DNA of 23,046 nucleotides from an uncultured Acetatifactor sp. (GCA_910579755.1 CAJTVB010000041.1:1-23046); one strand, 5' to 3'. Counted from the first letter of the stretch, positions 15,221-23,046 are shown. The notes: generated by a model not told the origin, from the letters alone. Made by a program: numbers and translations.

Positions 15221-15685
15221 ATGGACAGCAGGACATTTACCGTGAGAGAGATGACAATAGAAGATTATGATGGATTGCGGGCTCTGTGGATGACCATACG
15301 GGGCTTTGGCATTCGCAGCCTGGACGACTCCAGAGAGGGCGTGGCCAGGTTCCTTCAGAGGAATCCAGGTATCAGTGCGGCGGCTCTGGCAGAGGACGGT
15401 TCGGTGGTGGGCGGCATTTTGTGTGGACACGACGGCCGAAGAGGGTGCCTTTATCATGTGTGTGTCCGGGAGGATTACAGGCGGCTTGGCATCGGTAAGG
15501 CTATGGTGGTGCGCTGTATGAAGGCTCTTCGGGAAGAGGGCATCAATAAGGTCAGTTTGATCGCATTTACTAAAAATGATGTGGGAAATGCTTTTTGGAG
15601 AGGGATGGGCTGGACAAAACGGCAGGATTTGAATTATTATGATTTTACCTTGAACGAAGAGAATATCACGGCGTTCAATAAATAA
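15221..15685 (+). CDS. GNAT N-acetyltransferase (YpeA-like), inside the arg operon
   Basis: A 154-residue protein with the acetyl-CoA-binding pattern YRRLGIGKAM (86-95) and the preceding VGGILCGHDGRRG strand-loop. The C-terminal FWRGMGW is also typical. It resembles the YpeA branch of GNAT enzymes. It starts 26 bases after argC behind aggaggaacc and sits before argJ, so it is clearly in the operon. Its substrate is unknown. It could back up N-acetylglutamate synthesis or modify a protein or metabolite; neither is shown by the sequence. Confidence 0.85.
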   Translation: MDSRTFTVREMTIEDYDGLRALWMTIRGFGIRSLDDSREGVARFLQRNPGISAAALAEDGSVVGGILCGHDGRRGCLYHVCVREDYRRLGIGKAMVVRCMKALREEGINKVSLIAFTKNDVGNAFWRGMGWTKRQDLNYYDFTLNEENITAFNK

Positions 15686-15724
15686 CAGAGGCCTGATGGC
15701 TGTAGAAGAAAGGGCGGCGGTAAA

Positions 15725-16948
15725 ATGGAAGTAATAGAAAGCGGCGTGACAGCGGCAAAGGGTTTTTTGGCGGCGGGTGTGGAAGCCGAAATCAAATATC
15801 AGAACAGAAAGGACATGGCGCTGATTTTCAGCACGACGCCCTGCAGGGCCGCCGGTGTTTTTACCACCAACATGGTGAAGGCGGCGCCTGTGCTTTGGGA
15901 TAAAAAAATTGTAGAGTCGTCACCGGGGGTCCAGGCAGTGGTGGTGAACTCCGGCGTGGCAAACGCCTGCACGGGAAGGCAGGGGATGGAGTGCTGTGAG
16001 AGGGAGGCCGCTATAGCCGGAGAAGCCCTGGGAATTCCTGCCGAAGCGGTGCTGGTGGCGTCCACCGGTGTGATCGGTGTTCAGCTGCCTGGGGACAGAA
16101 TAGAAAAAGGAATCAGAATGCTTGCGGAGGCAAAATCAGACAGCCGGGACGCTGGTCTGGAGGCGGCCAAGGCCATCATGACCACGGATACGGTGCATAA
16201 GCAGATCGCCGTGAAATTTGAGATTGGCGGCAGGACAGTGACCCTGGGGGGGATGTGCAAGGGCTCGGGAATGATCCATCCCAACATGTGCACCATGCTG
16301 GCATTTTTGACAACGGATGCCAATATTTCAAAAGAGATGCTTCAGAAGGCCCTGAGCCGGGATGTGAAGGATTCCTTCAACATGATATCTGTGGACGGAG
16401 ACACCAGTACAAACGATACACTGCTGATCCTGGCAAATGGACAGGCTCAGAACCCTGAGATCCATGAGGAGGGAGAGGATTACGAGATCTTTTGTGAGGC
16501 TTTGCATTATGTGACAACCTTCCTGGCCAGAAAGATGGCAGGGGACGGCGAGGGAGCCACCGCGCTGATCGAGTCCCGGGTGGTGGGAGCCGCTTCCAAG
16601 GAAGATGCCCGTATATTGGCCAAATCCGTGATCTGCTCTTCCCTGACCAAGGCGGCGGTATTTGGCCATGATGCCAATTTCGGGCGGATTCTCTGTGCCC
16701 TGGGATACTCTGGAGCGGTTTTTGATCCCGAGAATGTGGATCTGTATTTTGAGAGTAAGAGCGGAAGGCTTCACATTTTCGGCGGCGGATCGGCCTGTCA
16801 GTACAGCGAGGATAAGGCTACAAAGATTTTGTCTGACCCGGAAGTGACCATTCTCTGCGACATGCATATGGGGACGGAGGAGGCTGTGGCCTGGGGCTGC
16901 GATCTGAGCTATGAATATGTAAAAATAAATGCGGATTATAGGAGCTGA
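15725..16948 (+). CDS. argJ: Glutamate N-acetyltransferase / ornithine acetyltransferase
   Basis: Moves the acetyl group from N-acetylornithine to glutamate and, in many bacteria, also makes N-acetylglutamate from acetyl-CoA. The 407-residue length fits. The self-cleavage motif is CKGSGMIHPNM followed by CTML; Thr190 is the expected nucleophile at the new alpha/beta chain end. The usual Ala before this Thr is Cys here. ARKMAGDGEGAT near the middle of the C-terminal half is also typical. It is 39 bases after the GNAT gene. Confidence 0.95.
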   Translation: MEVIESGVTAAKGFLAAGVEAEIKYQNRKDMALIFSTTPCRAAGVFTTNMVKAAPVLWDKKIVESSPGVQAVVVNSGVANACTGRQGMECCEREAAIAGEALGIPAEAVLVASTGVIGVQLPGDRIEKGIRMLAEAKSDSRDAGLEAAKAIMTTDTVHKQIAVKFEIGGRTVTLGGMCKGSGMIHPNMCTMLAFLTTDANISKEMLQKALSRDVKDSFNMISVDGDTSTNDTLLILANGQAQNPEIHEEGEDYEIFCEALHYVTTFLARKMAGDGEGATALIESRVVGAASKEDARILAKSVICSSLTKAAVFGHDANFGRILCALGYSGAVFDPENVDLYFESKSGRLHIFGGGSACQYSEDKATKILSDPEVTILCDMHMGTEEAVAWGCDLSYEYVKINADYRS

Positions 16949-17009
16949 GTGCGGAGATTCTTCCTGGATGCAAGATTTTTTCGCGCTGTAGTGCGCACGG
17001 GGGTAAATT

Positions 17010-17942
17010 ATGGAAAAGGATATGCAGAAGGTGCTTGAGAAGGCGGAGGTGCTGATTGAGGCGCTTCCCTATATACAGCGTTTCAACCGCAAGATCATCG
17101 TGGTAAAATACGGCGGCAGTGCCATGAGCGATGAGACTCTGCAGAAAAATGTGATTAAGGATGTTACGCTGCTGAAGCTGGTAGGCTTTAAGCCCATTAT
17201 CGTCCACGGAGGCGGAAAGGAGATCAGCCGCTGGGTGGGCAAGGTGGGCAAGGAAGCCCGTTTTGTAAACGGCTTGCGGGTCACGGACCGGGAGACCATG
17301 GAGATCGCCGAGATGGTGCTGAACAAGGTGAACAAGGATCTGGTGACCATGGTAGAGGAGCTGGGAGTAAGAGCCGTGGGAATCAGCGGCAAGGACGGCG
17401 GGCTGCTGCAGGTGGAGAAAAAGTATGCCGACGGCCAGGATATCGGCTATGTGGGAGAGATCACGGGAGTGAATCCCAAGGTTTTGTACGATCTGCTGGA
17501 AAAGGATTTTCTGCCCATTGTGGCGCCTATCGGGCTGGACCAGGAATTCGGGACATACAATATCAATGCGGACGATGCCGCCTGTGCCATAGCCAGGGCT
17601 GTGAAAGCCGAGAAGCTGGCTTTTCTCACAGATATCGAAGGCCTTTACCGGGATATCAACGACAAGACATCTTTTATTTCCAGGCTTACGGCTTCGGAGG
17701 CTGACGCTCTGACCTCGTCGGGGGGAGTGGGAGGCGGCATGCTGCCCAAGCTGAACAATTGCACCGCCGCCGTCCGAAGCGGGGTGGGACGGGTCCATAT
17801 TCTGGACGGACGCGTGCCTCACTGCCTGCTTCTGGAAATTTTCACCCGGGAAGGGGTAGGCACTGCCATTATTGCGGATGACGACAATCTGGCTACGGGC
17901 AGGAGGAGAGACCAGTTCTGTGCGGAAGGGGCCGGGGCATAA
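17010..17942 (+). CDS. argB: Acetylglutamate kinase, probably arginine-inhibited
   Basis: Phosphorylates N-acetylglutamate with ATP, the main control point of the pathway. The 310-residue product has VVKYGGSAM, IIVHGGGKEIS and NADDAACAIA motifs. An N-terminal helix of about 25 residues ending ALPYIQRF precedes the core. This extension is typical of the arginine-sensitive hexameric kinases, where it links dimers and forms part of the arginine site. The C-terminus carries about 20 extra basic and polar residues. It is 61 bases after argJ with a gggggt site. Confidence 0.95.
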   Translation: MEKDMQKVLEKAEVLIEALPYIQRFNRKIIVVKYGGSAMSDETLQKNVIKDVTLLKLVGFKPIIVHGGGKEISRWVGKVGKEARFVNGLRVTDRETMEIAEMVLNKVNKDLVTMVEELGVRAVGISGKDGGLLQVEKKYADGQDIGYVGEITGVNPKVLYDLLEKDFLPIVAPIGLDQEFGTYNINADDAACAIARAVKAEKLAFLTDIEGLYRDINDKTSFISRLTASEADALTSSGGVGGGMLPKLNNCTAAVRSGVGRVHILDGRVPHCLLLEIFTREGVGTAIIADDDNLATGRRRDQFCAEGAGA

Positions 17943-18002
17943 GGCTTTCCGGGGCGGAGGTCTTCATGGGGAAAAACGAAGAAAGGCACGGGAGGTGCGG
18001 AT

Positions 18003-19205
18003 ATGAATATGGAACAATATATAGACCGGGCGGAGCAGGATCTGCTTCATGTATATAATCGGTACAAAATCGTGCTGGATCGGGGAGAAGGAATGTACCT
18101 TTACGATATACAGGGAAAAAGGTATCTGGACTTTGGCGCGGGGATCGCGGTTTTTGCTCTTGGCTATCACAATAAGGAATATAACGATGCCTTGAAGGCG
18201 CAGATCGATAAGCTGATCCACACCTCCAATTATTATTACAATGTGCCGGCCATTCAGGCGGCCGGAAAGCTGAAAAGGGTGTCCGGGATGGACCGGGTCT
18301 TCTTTACCAATTCCGGTGCGGAGGCCAATGAGGGAGCCATCAAGGCGGCCCGAAAATATGCTTATCGCAGGGACAGCTCCGCAGATCATGAGATCATTGC
18401 CATGAATCATTCTTTTCACGGCAGAACCATGGGCGCTTTGGCGGTGACGGGAAATGCTCATTACAGGGAGGCCTTCGAGCCTCTCATCGGCAACATCCGG
18501 TTTGCGCAGTTCAACGATTTTCAGAGCGTTCTGGATCAGGTTACAGACAAAACCTGTGCCATTATGCTGGAGCCTGTCCAGGGGGAAGGGGGCATGAGGC
18601 CTGCAGAGGGAGAGTTCCTGAAGCAGATCAGGGCTCTTTGTGACGAGAGGGATATTTTGCTTATTTTTGACGAGGTGCAGTGCGGTATGGGAAGGTGCGG
18701 ACACATGTATGCCTGGCAGGGCTATGGTGTGAAGCCGGATATTCTGACCACGGCCAAGGCGCTGGGCTGCGGCGTGCCGATAGGCGCTTTCCTGATGACG
18801 GAACGGACGGCGCAGCGGTCCCTGGAGCCGGGAGACCACGGAACCACCTACGGAGGAAATCCCCTTGCCTGTGCGGCGGCGGAAAAAGTGCTTGATTTAT
18901 TCGAGAAGAACCATATAATAGAAAATGTGAGAGAGACGGGCGCATACCTGGAGCAGCAGCTGGAAGGGCTGCGGGAAAGGCATGCCTGCGTCAGAGAAAG
19001 ACGCGGCATGGGGCTGATGCAGGGGCTGGAGTTTACCTGCCCCGTAGGGGGAATCATCAACGCGGCTCTGGAGCGCGGCCTGATCCTGATTAACGCGGGA
19101 ACCCATGTTTTGCGGTTTGTTCCTCCGTTGATTGTCACAAAGGAAAATATTGACGATATGATAATCATTCTGGAAGCCTGTATTCGATGCGCCGCGGAAG
19201 ACTGA
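18003..19205 (+). CDS. argD: Acetylornithine aminotransferase
   Basis: A PLP enzyme converting N-acetylglutamate semialdehyde to N-acetylornithine with glutamate as amino donor. 400 residues. The PLP lysine is Lys252 in TTAKALGCGVP, with FDEVQCGMGRCG ahead of it and FFTNSGAEANEGA nearer the N-terminus. It begins 60 bases after argB behind gggaggtgcgg. It is the last recognised arginine gene in the operon. Confidence 0.95.
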   Translation: MNMEQYIDRAEQDLLHVYNRYKIVLDRGEGMYLYDIQGKRYLDFGAGIAVFALGYHNKEYNDALKAQIDKLIHTSNYYYNVPAIQAAGKLKRVSGMDRVFFTNSGAEANEGAIKAARKYAYRRDSSADHEIIAMNHSFHGRTMGALAVTGNAHYREAFEPLIGNIRFAQFNDFQSVLDQVTDKTCAIMLEPVQGEGGMRPAEGEFLKQIRALCDERDILLIFDEVQCGMGRCGHMYAWQGYGVKPDILTTAKALGCGVPIGAFLMTERTAQRSLEPGDHGTTYGGNPLACAAAEKVLDLFEKNHIIENVRETGAYLEQQLEGLRERHACVRERRGMGLMQGLEFTCPVGGIINAALERGLILINAGTHVLRFVPPLIVTKENIDDMIIILEACIRCAAED

Positions 19206-19315
19206 TGACGGCTGACTTCGTCTGCAGATGCAGGAGTAAAGGGCTTGCAGGCGCAGGCGTGAAGGCCTTCCGGGATGAGAGTGATGCCTGCGGGAAGGGC
19301 GGAAGGAAGTTTGGA

Positions 19316-20713
19316 ATGCATTTGAAAAAGAGACTGATATCAGCGGCAGCCGTGGCAGCTATGGCGGCTGCCGTTTTATACGGAACCACTTTTGAGATGA
19401 GCGAGGCAGACCAGGAGGCCAGGCATCTGCCATGGACGCCCAGGAAGGATACCATTTATTTCTGGTATACCGACGATGCCATGACCAATTATATCAACAG
19501 TGCGGCGGTGGTCTTCGGGGAGCGGGAGGATGTGCATGTGATCCCGATTTTAAAGGAGGACAGCGAATATCTGGAGGCGGTAAATGAGGCGTCCCTGCAT
19601 TCGGAGCAGATGCCGGATGCATATATGATTAATCACGATTCTCTGGAGAAGGCTTATCTGGCGGGACTGGCCGTGGCGGTGGACGATGTGGAGCAGGTGT
19701 GTGACGAGGCCCATTTTCCTGCCTCTGCCTTGTCCGCGGTATCCTACAAGGGCAGAACGGCGGCTTATCCCTTCTTCTTTGAGACCAGTGTGCTGGTTTA
19801 CAATGAAAATTATCTGGCGGAATGGGCGGCTCAGAGTGCCCGGAAGGAGCTGATGGGACTGGGGGAGGACGAAGAGGATACCGGCGAGCCCCTGGATGAG
19901 AGCCAGCTGGATCCGGCGCTTCTGGCGGCAAAGACGGAGGAATATTTTCTGAAAGCAATTCCCGGTACGGTAGATGACATTCTGACCTTCGCAGATTCCT
20001 ATGATGTGCCTGAGGCAGTGGAGGGCATCATGAAGTGGGATGTGTCGGATATTTTCTACAATTATTGGATTGTGGGAAACTACATGGTGGTAGGAGGAGA
20101 AGCAGGAGACAATGAGGCTCAGATTTATATCAACAATCCGGAAACACTGCAGTGTCTGGAGGTTTACAAAGCGCTGAATCAGTTTTTCTACATTGAGTCC
20201 GACACTGTGACCTATGAGTCCGTGATACAGGATTTTATGGATGGGAAGCTGGTGTTCACCATCGCCACCTCCAATGTGGTGGAAAGGCTGGCACAGGCCA
20301 AAGCAGAAGGGACGCTGACCTTTGACTATGGCTTTGCGCCTATGCCCGAGGTCAGCGATACATTGAAGAGCCGTTCCATGTCGGTGACTACCGCGGTGGC
20401 TGTCAATGGTTATTCCAGCCACAAGGAGCTGGCAAATCGGTTTGCGGCGTATCTGGTGGATGAATGTGCCGATACGCTGTACGAAAAAACAGGAAAGGTA
20501 TCGGCCAACTGGAATGCAGATAAGGATAACGGTCCCCTGCAGATCTTCCGCCAGGAGTATGCGAAAAGCGTTTCTCTGCCCAAAATGATGGAGACAGGAA
20601 ATTACTGGCTGCTTTTGGAAAGGCTTTTTGCCAGAGTATGGAACGGGGAGGATGAGGCCGCATTGACCCAGGAGCTGTCGGACCAGATCGCTTCCCAGGT
20701 CAGCGGGCGGTAA
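19316..20713 (+). CDS. Extracellular solute-binding protein (family 1), orphan
   Basis: Start chosen at 19316 behind ggaaggaag; the frame is open further upstream from 19187, overlapping argD. The 465-residue product has a basic N-terminus and a hydrophobic segment (residues about 8-23) without a lipobox Cys, so it is either cleaved and secreted or tethered by this segment. The rest resembles sugar-type ABC binding proteins, with KDTIYFWYTDDAMTNYI at the start and AYPFFFETSVLVYNENY in the middle. No ABC permease or ATPase gene is near it. It follows argD by 110 bases with no clear terminator, so some co-transcription with the arg operon is possible. Confidence 0.7.
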   Translation: MHLKKRLISAAAVAAMAAAVLYGTTFEMSEADQEARHLPWTPRKDTIYFWYTDDAMTNYINSAAVVFGEREDVHVIPILKEDSEYLEAVNEASLHSEQMPDAYMINHDSLEKAYLAGLAVAVDDVEQVCDEAHFPASALSAVSYKGRTAAYPFFFETSVLVYNENYLAEWAAQSARKELMGLGEDEEDTGEPLDESQLDPALLAAKTEEYFLKAIPGTVDDILTFADSYDVPEAVEGIMKWDVSDIFYNYWIVGNYMVVGGEAGDNEAQIYINNPETLQCLEVYKALNQFFYIESDTVTYESVIQDFMDGKLVFTIATSNVVERLAQAKAEGTLTFDYGFAPMPEVSDTLKSRSMSVTTAVAVNGYSSHKELANRFAAYLVDECADTLYEKTGKVSANWNADKDNGPLQIFRQEYAKSVSLPKMMETGNYWLLLERLFARVWNGEDEAALTQELSDQIASQVSGR

Positions 20714-20744
20714 TATCCAGTTTGGCGGGCAATGTGCATAATTT

Positions 20745-20816
20745 ACCAATCATAGGATACACTGATAGAAAAAGTCAAAACTCTGTACAGAGGAAAGGGT
20801 GTATCATATGATTGGT
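20745..20816 (+). promoter_or_regulatory. Inverted repeat covering the start codon of the DMT gene, with a 12-bp palindrome
   Basis: ACCAATCATA (20745-20754) is complementary to TATGATTGGT (20807-20816), which contains the ATG at 20808. Between them CTCTGTACAGAG (20781-20792) is a perfect palindrome. In a read-through transcript the start codon could be paired. Confidence 0.35.
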
Positions 20817-21239
20817 TTTTTTATTGCATTGATTTCAGGGGCGCTGATGAGCATACAGGGCGTATTTAACACACAGGTCACAAAGGCCTCCAGTATCTGG
20901 GCGGCCAGCGCCTTTGTACAGCTGACGGCCCTGGCTGTCTGTCTGGGAGCCTGGGTCTGCACGGACAGGAGCAATCTGCTGCAGGTATTCCAGGTACAGC
21001 CCAAATACATGCTGTTGGGAGGCGCCATCGGAGCTTTTATCACCTATACGGTCATCAAGAGCATGGATCTGCTGGGACCGGCTAAGGCAGTGATGCTGAT
21101 TGTAACCGCTCAGCTGCTGGTGGCCTATGTTATTGAGCTGCTCGGATGGTTTGGGGTGGAAAAGCAGCCCTGGGAGTGGCGCAAGGCAGTGGGAATGATC
21201 GTGGCCATTGCCGGGATCATTATTTTTAAGTGGAAATAA
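20808..21239 (+). CDS. DMT-superfamily (DUF606/YdcZ-type) membrane protein
   Basis: I start at the ATG at 20808, eight bases after aaaggg; a GTG at 20799 is in frame. The 143-residue product has about five hydrophobic helices. Family features are FFIALISGALMSIQGVFNTQV at the N-terminus and a glycine-rich GGAIGAFITYT. Proteins of this type are often two-part or dimeric small-molecule exporters. No partner gene is adjacent. The transported substrate is unknown. Confidence 0.8.
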   Translation: MIGFFIALISGALMSIQGVFNTQVTKASSIWAASAFVQLTALAVCLGAWVCTDRSNLLQVFQVQPKYMLLGGAIGAFITYTVIKSMDLLGPAKAVMLIVTAQLLVAYVIELLGWFGVEKQPWEWRKAVGMIVAIAGIIIFKWK

Positions 21240-21280
21240 TATTGTGAAAATATAAGAAAAATATAATGTATAAAAAATAC

Positions 21281-21309
21281 TTGATATATGAAATATATTC
21301 TGATAAAAT
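21281..21309 (+). promoter_or_regulatory. Sigma-A promoter of the comEA-like gene
   Basis: TTGATA (21281-21286), 17 bases, TAAAAT (21304-21309). Transcription would start near 21316, giving an 80-base leader that contains two to three short hairpins. Confidence 0.7.
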
Positions 21310-21350
21310 AACCTCTATCAGCATAGAGAGGCAGTCCTTGAATTTCATTT

Positions 21351-21379
21351 TGTCCGGCAGGACATGCCGCCTTAGGCGG
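21351..21379 (+). promoter_or_regulatory. Tandem hairpins before the comEA-like gene
   Basis: TGTCC-ggca-GGACA (21351-21364) and CCGCC-tta-GGCGG (21367-21379) lie directly before the ribosome-binding site gagaaaggatagg. A third hairpin, CTCTAT-cagc-ATAGAG, precedes them. They may affect message stability or translation. Confidence 0.35.
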
Positions 21380-21395
21380 AGAAAGGATAGGATCT

Positions 21396-22055
21396 ATGAT
21401 GAAGAAGTCGGCAAAGGAAGCCAGGAAGAACCAAAAAAGAAAAGTATTTTTTTACAGGAAACGGAGCCGGAAAGTCTGGCGCATTCTTGTTTTGATGCTG
21501 TTTTTGTGCGGCTGCGGGCAGGGGGCAGAGGGTGCGCTTCTGATCGGTGAGGAAGCGCTGAACCCTTCCTGTCAGGAGGAACCGGAAAGTATCCGCTCCG
21601 GGGCAGAAGAGGCCTTGCGGGAATCCCCCACAGAAATGGTCAGTGTATATGTGTGTGGCGCCGTCAGGAACCCGGGGGTGGTGGAGCTGCCTGCAGACAG
21701 CCGTGTGGAGGCGGCCCTGGAGGCCGCGGGCGGTTTTGACGGGGAGGCGGCCCCGGAGGCGGTGAATCTGGCGGCAAAAGTAACGGATGGTGAGATGCTG
21801 TATTTTCCCACCCGGCAGGAGGCGGATGTCCGGCAGCAGGAAAGAGAGGCGGCCCAGGCCGGACTGATCAATATCAATACCGCGGATGCCGCCGCGCTGT
21901 GCACTCTGCCGGGGATCGGCGAGGCCAGGGCCCGGGACATTATCAGCTGCAGAGAATCGGAGGGACCCTTCGAAAGCTGTGAGGATATAATGAAAGTTCC
22001 GGGCATCAAGGACAGTGTATACGAGAAAATCAAGGATAAAATAACGGTTCACTGA
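21396..22055 (+). CDS. ComEA-like competence/DNA-binding protein
   Basis: A 219-residue protein. Basic residues lead into one hydrophobic helix (about 28-38), then SLBB-like residues 83-138 (VYVCGAVRNPGVVELPADS) and a C-terminal helix-hairpin-helix domain (156-219: INTADAAALCTLPGIGEARA, ..PGIKDSVYEKI). ComEA binds incoming DNA outside the membrane during uptake. The helix ends in LFLCGCGQ, so Cys38 or Cys40 could be lipidated. No comEC is adjacent; a response regulator follows 241 bases later. DNA binding is expected from the family; competence is not shown. Confidence 0.85.
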   Translation: MMKKSAKEARKNQKRKVFFYRKRSRKVWRILVLMLFLCGCGQGAEGALLIGEEALNPSCQEEPESIRSGAEEALRESPTEMVSVYVCGAVRNPGVVELPADSRVEAALEAAGGFDGEAAPEAVNLAAKVTDGEMLYFPTRQEADVRQQEREAAQAGLININTADAAALCTLPGIGEARARDIISCRESEGPFESCEDIMKVPGIKDSVYEKIKDKITVH

Positions 22056-22155
22056 GGCGGGATCCTTTTAAATCGAATACCCGGGGCTTATTCTGCGGAG
22101 ATCTTTCCGCTGCTGCCGATGGCGGGTAAAGTTTTCAGAAAAATTGTTTTTCATA

Positions 22156-22184
22156 TTGCAAAATCCCCTGTTCGCCCATATACT
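22156..22184 (+). promoter_or_regulatory. Sigma-A promoter of the response regulator gene
   Basis: TTGCAA (22156-22161), a 17-base spacer, and TATACT (22179-22184). The start is near 22191, leaving about 106 bases to the ATG. Confidence 0.65.
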
Positions 22185-22199
22185 ATAAATATTGAAGGA

Positions 22200-22281
22200 G
22201 GCCGTTGACAGCGGCCCGGGAAGAGGCCGGCGGCACATGTATGCAGGCCGGGTGAAATGGTAATATGCGGAGAGTGCCGCA
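22200..22281 (+). promoter_or_regulatory. Hairpin-rich leader before the response regulator
   Basis: GGCCG-ttgacag-CGGCC (22200-22216) and TGCGG-agagtg-CCGCA (22266-22281) fold as separate hairpins, with weaker pairing between. The last ends a few bases before the site gcgagggg. Confidence 0.3.
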
Positions 22282-22296
22282 GAAGCGAGGGGTTAG

Positions 22297-22992
22297 ATGG
22301 CTGGGAAAAGAGCTTTAATTGTAGATGATGAGAAATTGATTATAAAAGGAATCCGCTACAGCCTGGAGCAGGATGATATGCAGGTGGATTGTGCCTATGA
22401 CGGTGAGGAGGCTCTGGAGTATGCCAGGAACAATCAATATGATATTATTCTTTTGGATGTGATGCTGCCCAAGCTCACCGGATTTGAGGTGTGTCAGCAG
22501 ATCAGGGAATTTTCCAGTGTGCCTATTATTATGCTTACGGCAAAGGGCGACGATATGGATAAAATTCTGGGGCTGGAGTATGGGGCGGATGATTATGTGA
22601 CGAAGCCCTTTAATATACTGGAGGTGAAGGCCCGCATCAAGGCCATTATGCGCAGGGTGGATCCCAAGCGCCTGGTGGGGGAGACGGCGGCGCCTCCCAA
22701 GGCGGTGGAAAGCGGGGATCTGCGTCTGGACTGCGAGGGCAGGAGGGCGTATATCGCAGGAAAGGAAATTGGGCTTACGGCCAAGGAATTTGAGGTGCTG
22801 GAGCTGTTGATGTTCAATCCCAACAAGGTCTACAGCCGGGAAGGTCTGCTTTCCCTGGTCTGGGGAGCCGACTACCCTGGTGATGTCCGTACGGTGGATG
22901 TGCATATCAGGAGACTGCGGGAAAAGATTGAGCAGAATCCCAGCGAGCCCAGATATGTGCATACAAAATGGGGTGTGGGATATTATTTTTAG
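22297..22992 (+). CDS. OmpR/PhoB-family response regulator
   Basis: A 231-residue two-component regulator. The receiver domain covers about 1-120, with acidic residues D10 and D11, the phosphate-accepting D54 (LLDVMLP), Thr81 and Lys103 (VTKP). A winged-helix DNA-binding domain occupies about 132-231, with LTAKEFEVLELL, VDVHIRRLREKIE and KWGVGYYF. Start at 22297 behind gcgagggg. The product resembles WalR- or PhoB-type regulators. The partner kinase is probably just beyond the window edge but is not seen. Only 54 bases follow the stop and they hold nothing I can assign. Confidence 0.92.
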   Translation: MAGKRALIVDDEKLIIKGIRYSLEQDDMQVDCAYDGEEALEYARNNQYDIILLDVMLPKLTGFEVCQQIREFSSVPIIMLTAKGDDMDKILGLEYGADDYVTKPFNILEVKARIKAIMRRVDPKRLVGETAAPPKAVESGDLRLDCEGRRAYIAGKEIGLTAKEFEVLELLMFNPNKVYSREGLLSLVWGADYPGDVRTVDVHIRRLREKIEQNPSEPRYVHTKWGVGYYF

Positions 22993-23046
22993 GTGTTAGT
23001 CCGTAAGTGTGTTGGTAAGACTATATTGCCACTAAACGGACCGTTC

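Noticed and set aside
16818..17822. 334-codon minus-strand frame across argJ-argB
   Set aside because: Antisense to two confidently identified enzymes; His- and Leu-rich with no known domain.
19187..19315. N-terminal extension of the solute-binding protein
   Set aside because: The extension overlaps argD and would put 43 unrelated residues before the signal-peptide-like segment.
19550..20749. 399-codon minus-strand frame across the solute-binding protein gene
   Set aside because: Antisense shadow; the plus-strand protein has a coherent fold pattern and a good ribosome-binding site.

Overview
The window looks like the chromosome of a gut-type Firmicute, most likely a member of the Lachnospiraceae (Clostridium cluster XIVa). 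This rests on moderate GC with GC-rich third codon positions, strong AGGAGG-type ribosome binding sites, sigma-A promoters with 17-bp spacers, clostridial families (DUF6171, HAAS/DUF1700, DegV, DUF1294) and an M60 mucin-type peptidase. No phage genes, insertion sequences or CRISPR arrays were seen. The genus is not determined.

Layout. (1) 1-4285, plus strand: the 3' part of a large M60/enhancin-type surface metallopeptidase, then a membrane-anchored protein with a cohesin-like domain and a Pro/Thr-rich stalk. (2) 4267-6940, minus strand: a tocopherol-cyclase-like protein and then aroA (EPSP synthase), behind a near-consensus promoter. (3) 7095-8071, plus: tRNA-Arg(ACG) with a strong terminator, then a Cys-rich DUF6171 protein and a HAAS/DUF1700 membrane protein. 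(4) 8072-8712: a palindrome-rich gap and a 52-residue Asn/Gln-rich protein behind a sigma-E-like (sporulation) promoter. (5) 8707-11036, plus: a THUMP-type RNA methyltransferase broken by a one-base frameshift, rdgB, and a small metallophosphoesterase. (6) 11062-12141: a DegV protein with a long, possibly structured leader. (7) 12235-13742, minus: argG and a DUF1294 protein. (8) 14136-19205, plus: argC, a GNAT acetyltransferase, argJ, argB and argD. (9) 19316-20713: an orphan solute-binding protein; 20808-21239: a DMT/DUF606 membrane protein; 21396-22055: a ComEA-like protein; 22297-22992: an OmpR-type response regulator.

How the parts work together. The arg genes form a nearly complete acetyl-cycle arginine pathway. 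ArgJ moves acetyl groups, ArgB, ArgC and ArgD convert N-acetylglutamate to N-acetylornithine, and ArgG acts late; argF and argH are not in the window. argG and argC diverge from a 393-bp region with promoters on both strands and two ARG-box-like sites, so joint control by ArgR and arginine is likely. ArgB carries the N-terminal helix typical of arginine-inhibited kinases. The M60 peptidase and its membrane-anchored neighbour look like a host-glycoprotein module.

The points most worth a second look are the M60/anchor pair, the tocopherol-cyclase-like gene beside aroA, the Asn/Gln-rich mini-protein with its sporulation-type promoter, the degV leader, the argG-argC control region, and the frameshifted methyltransferase. 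I did not find a clearly new multi-gene system. These are candidates only.
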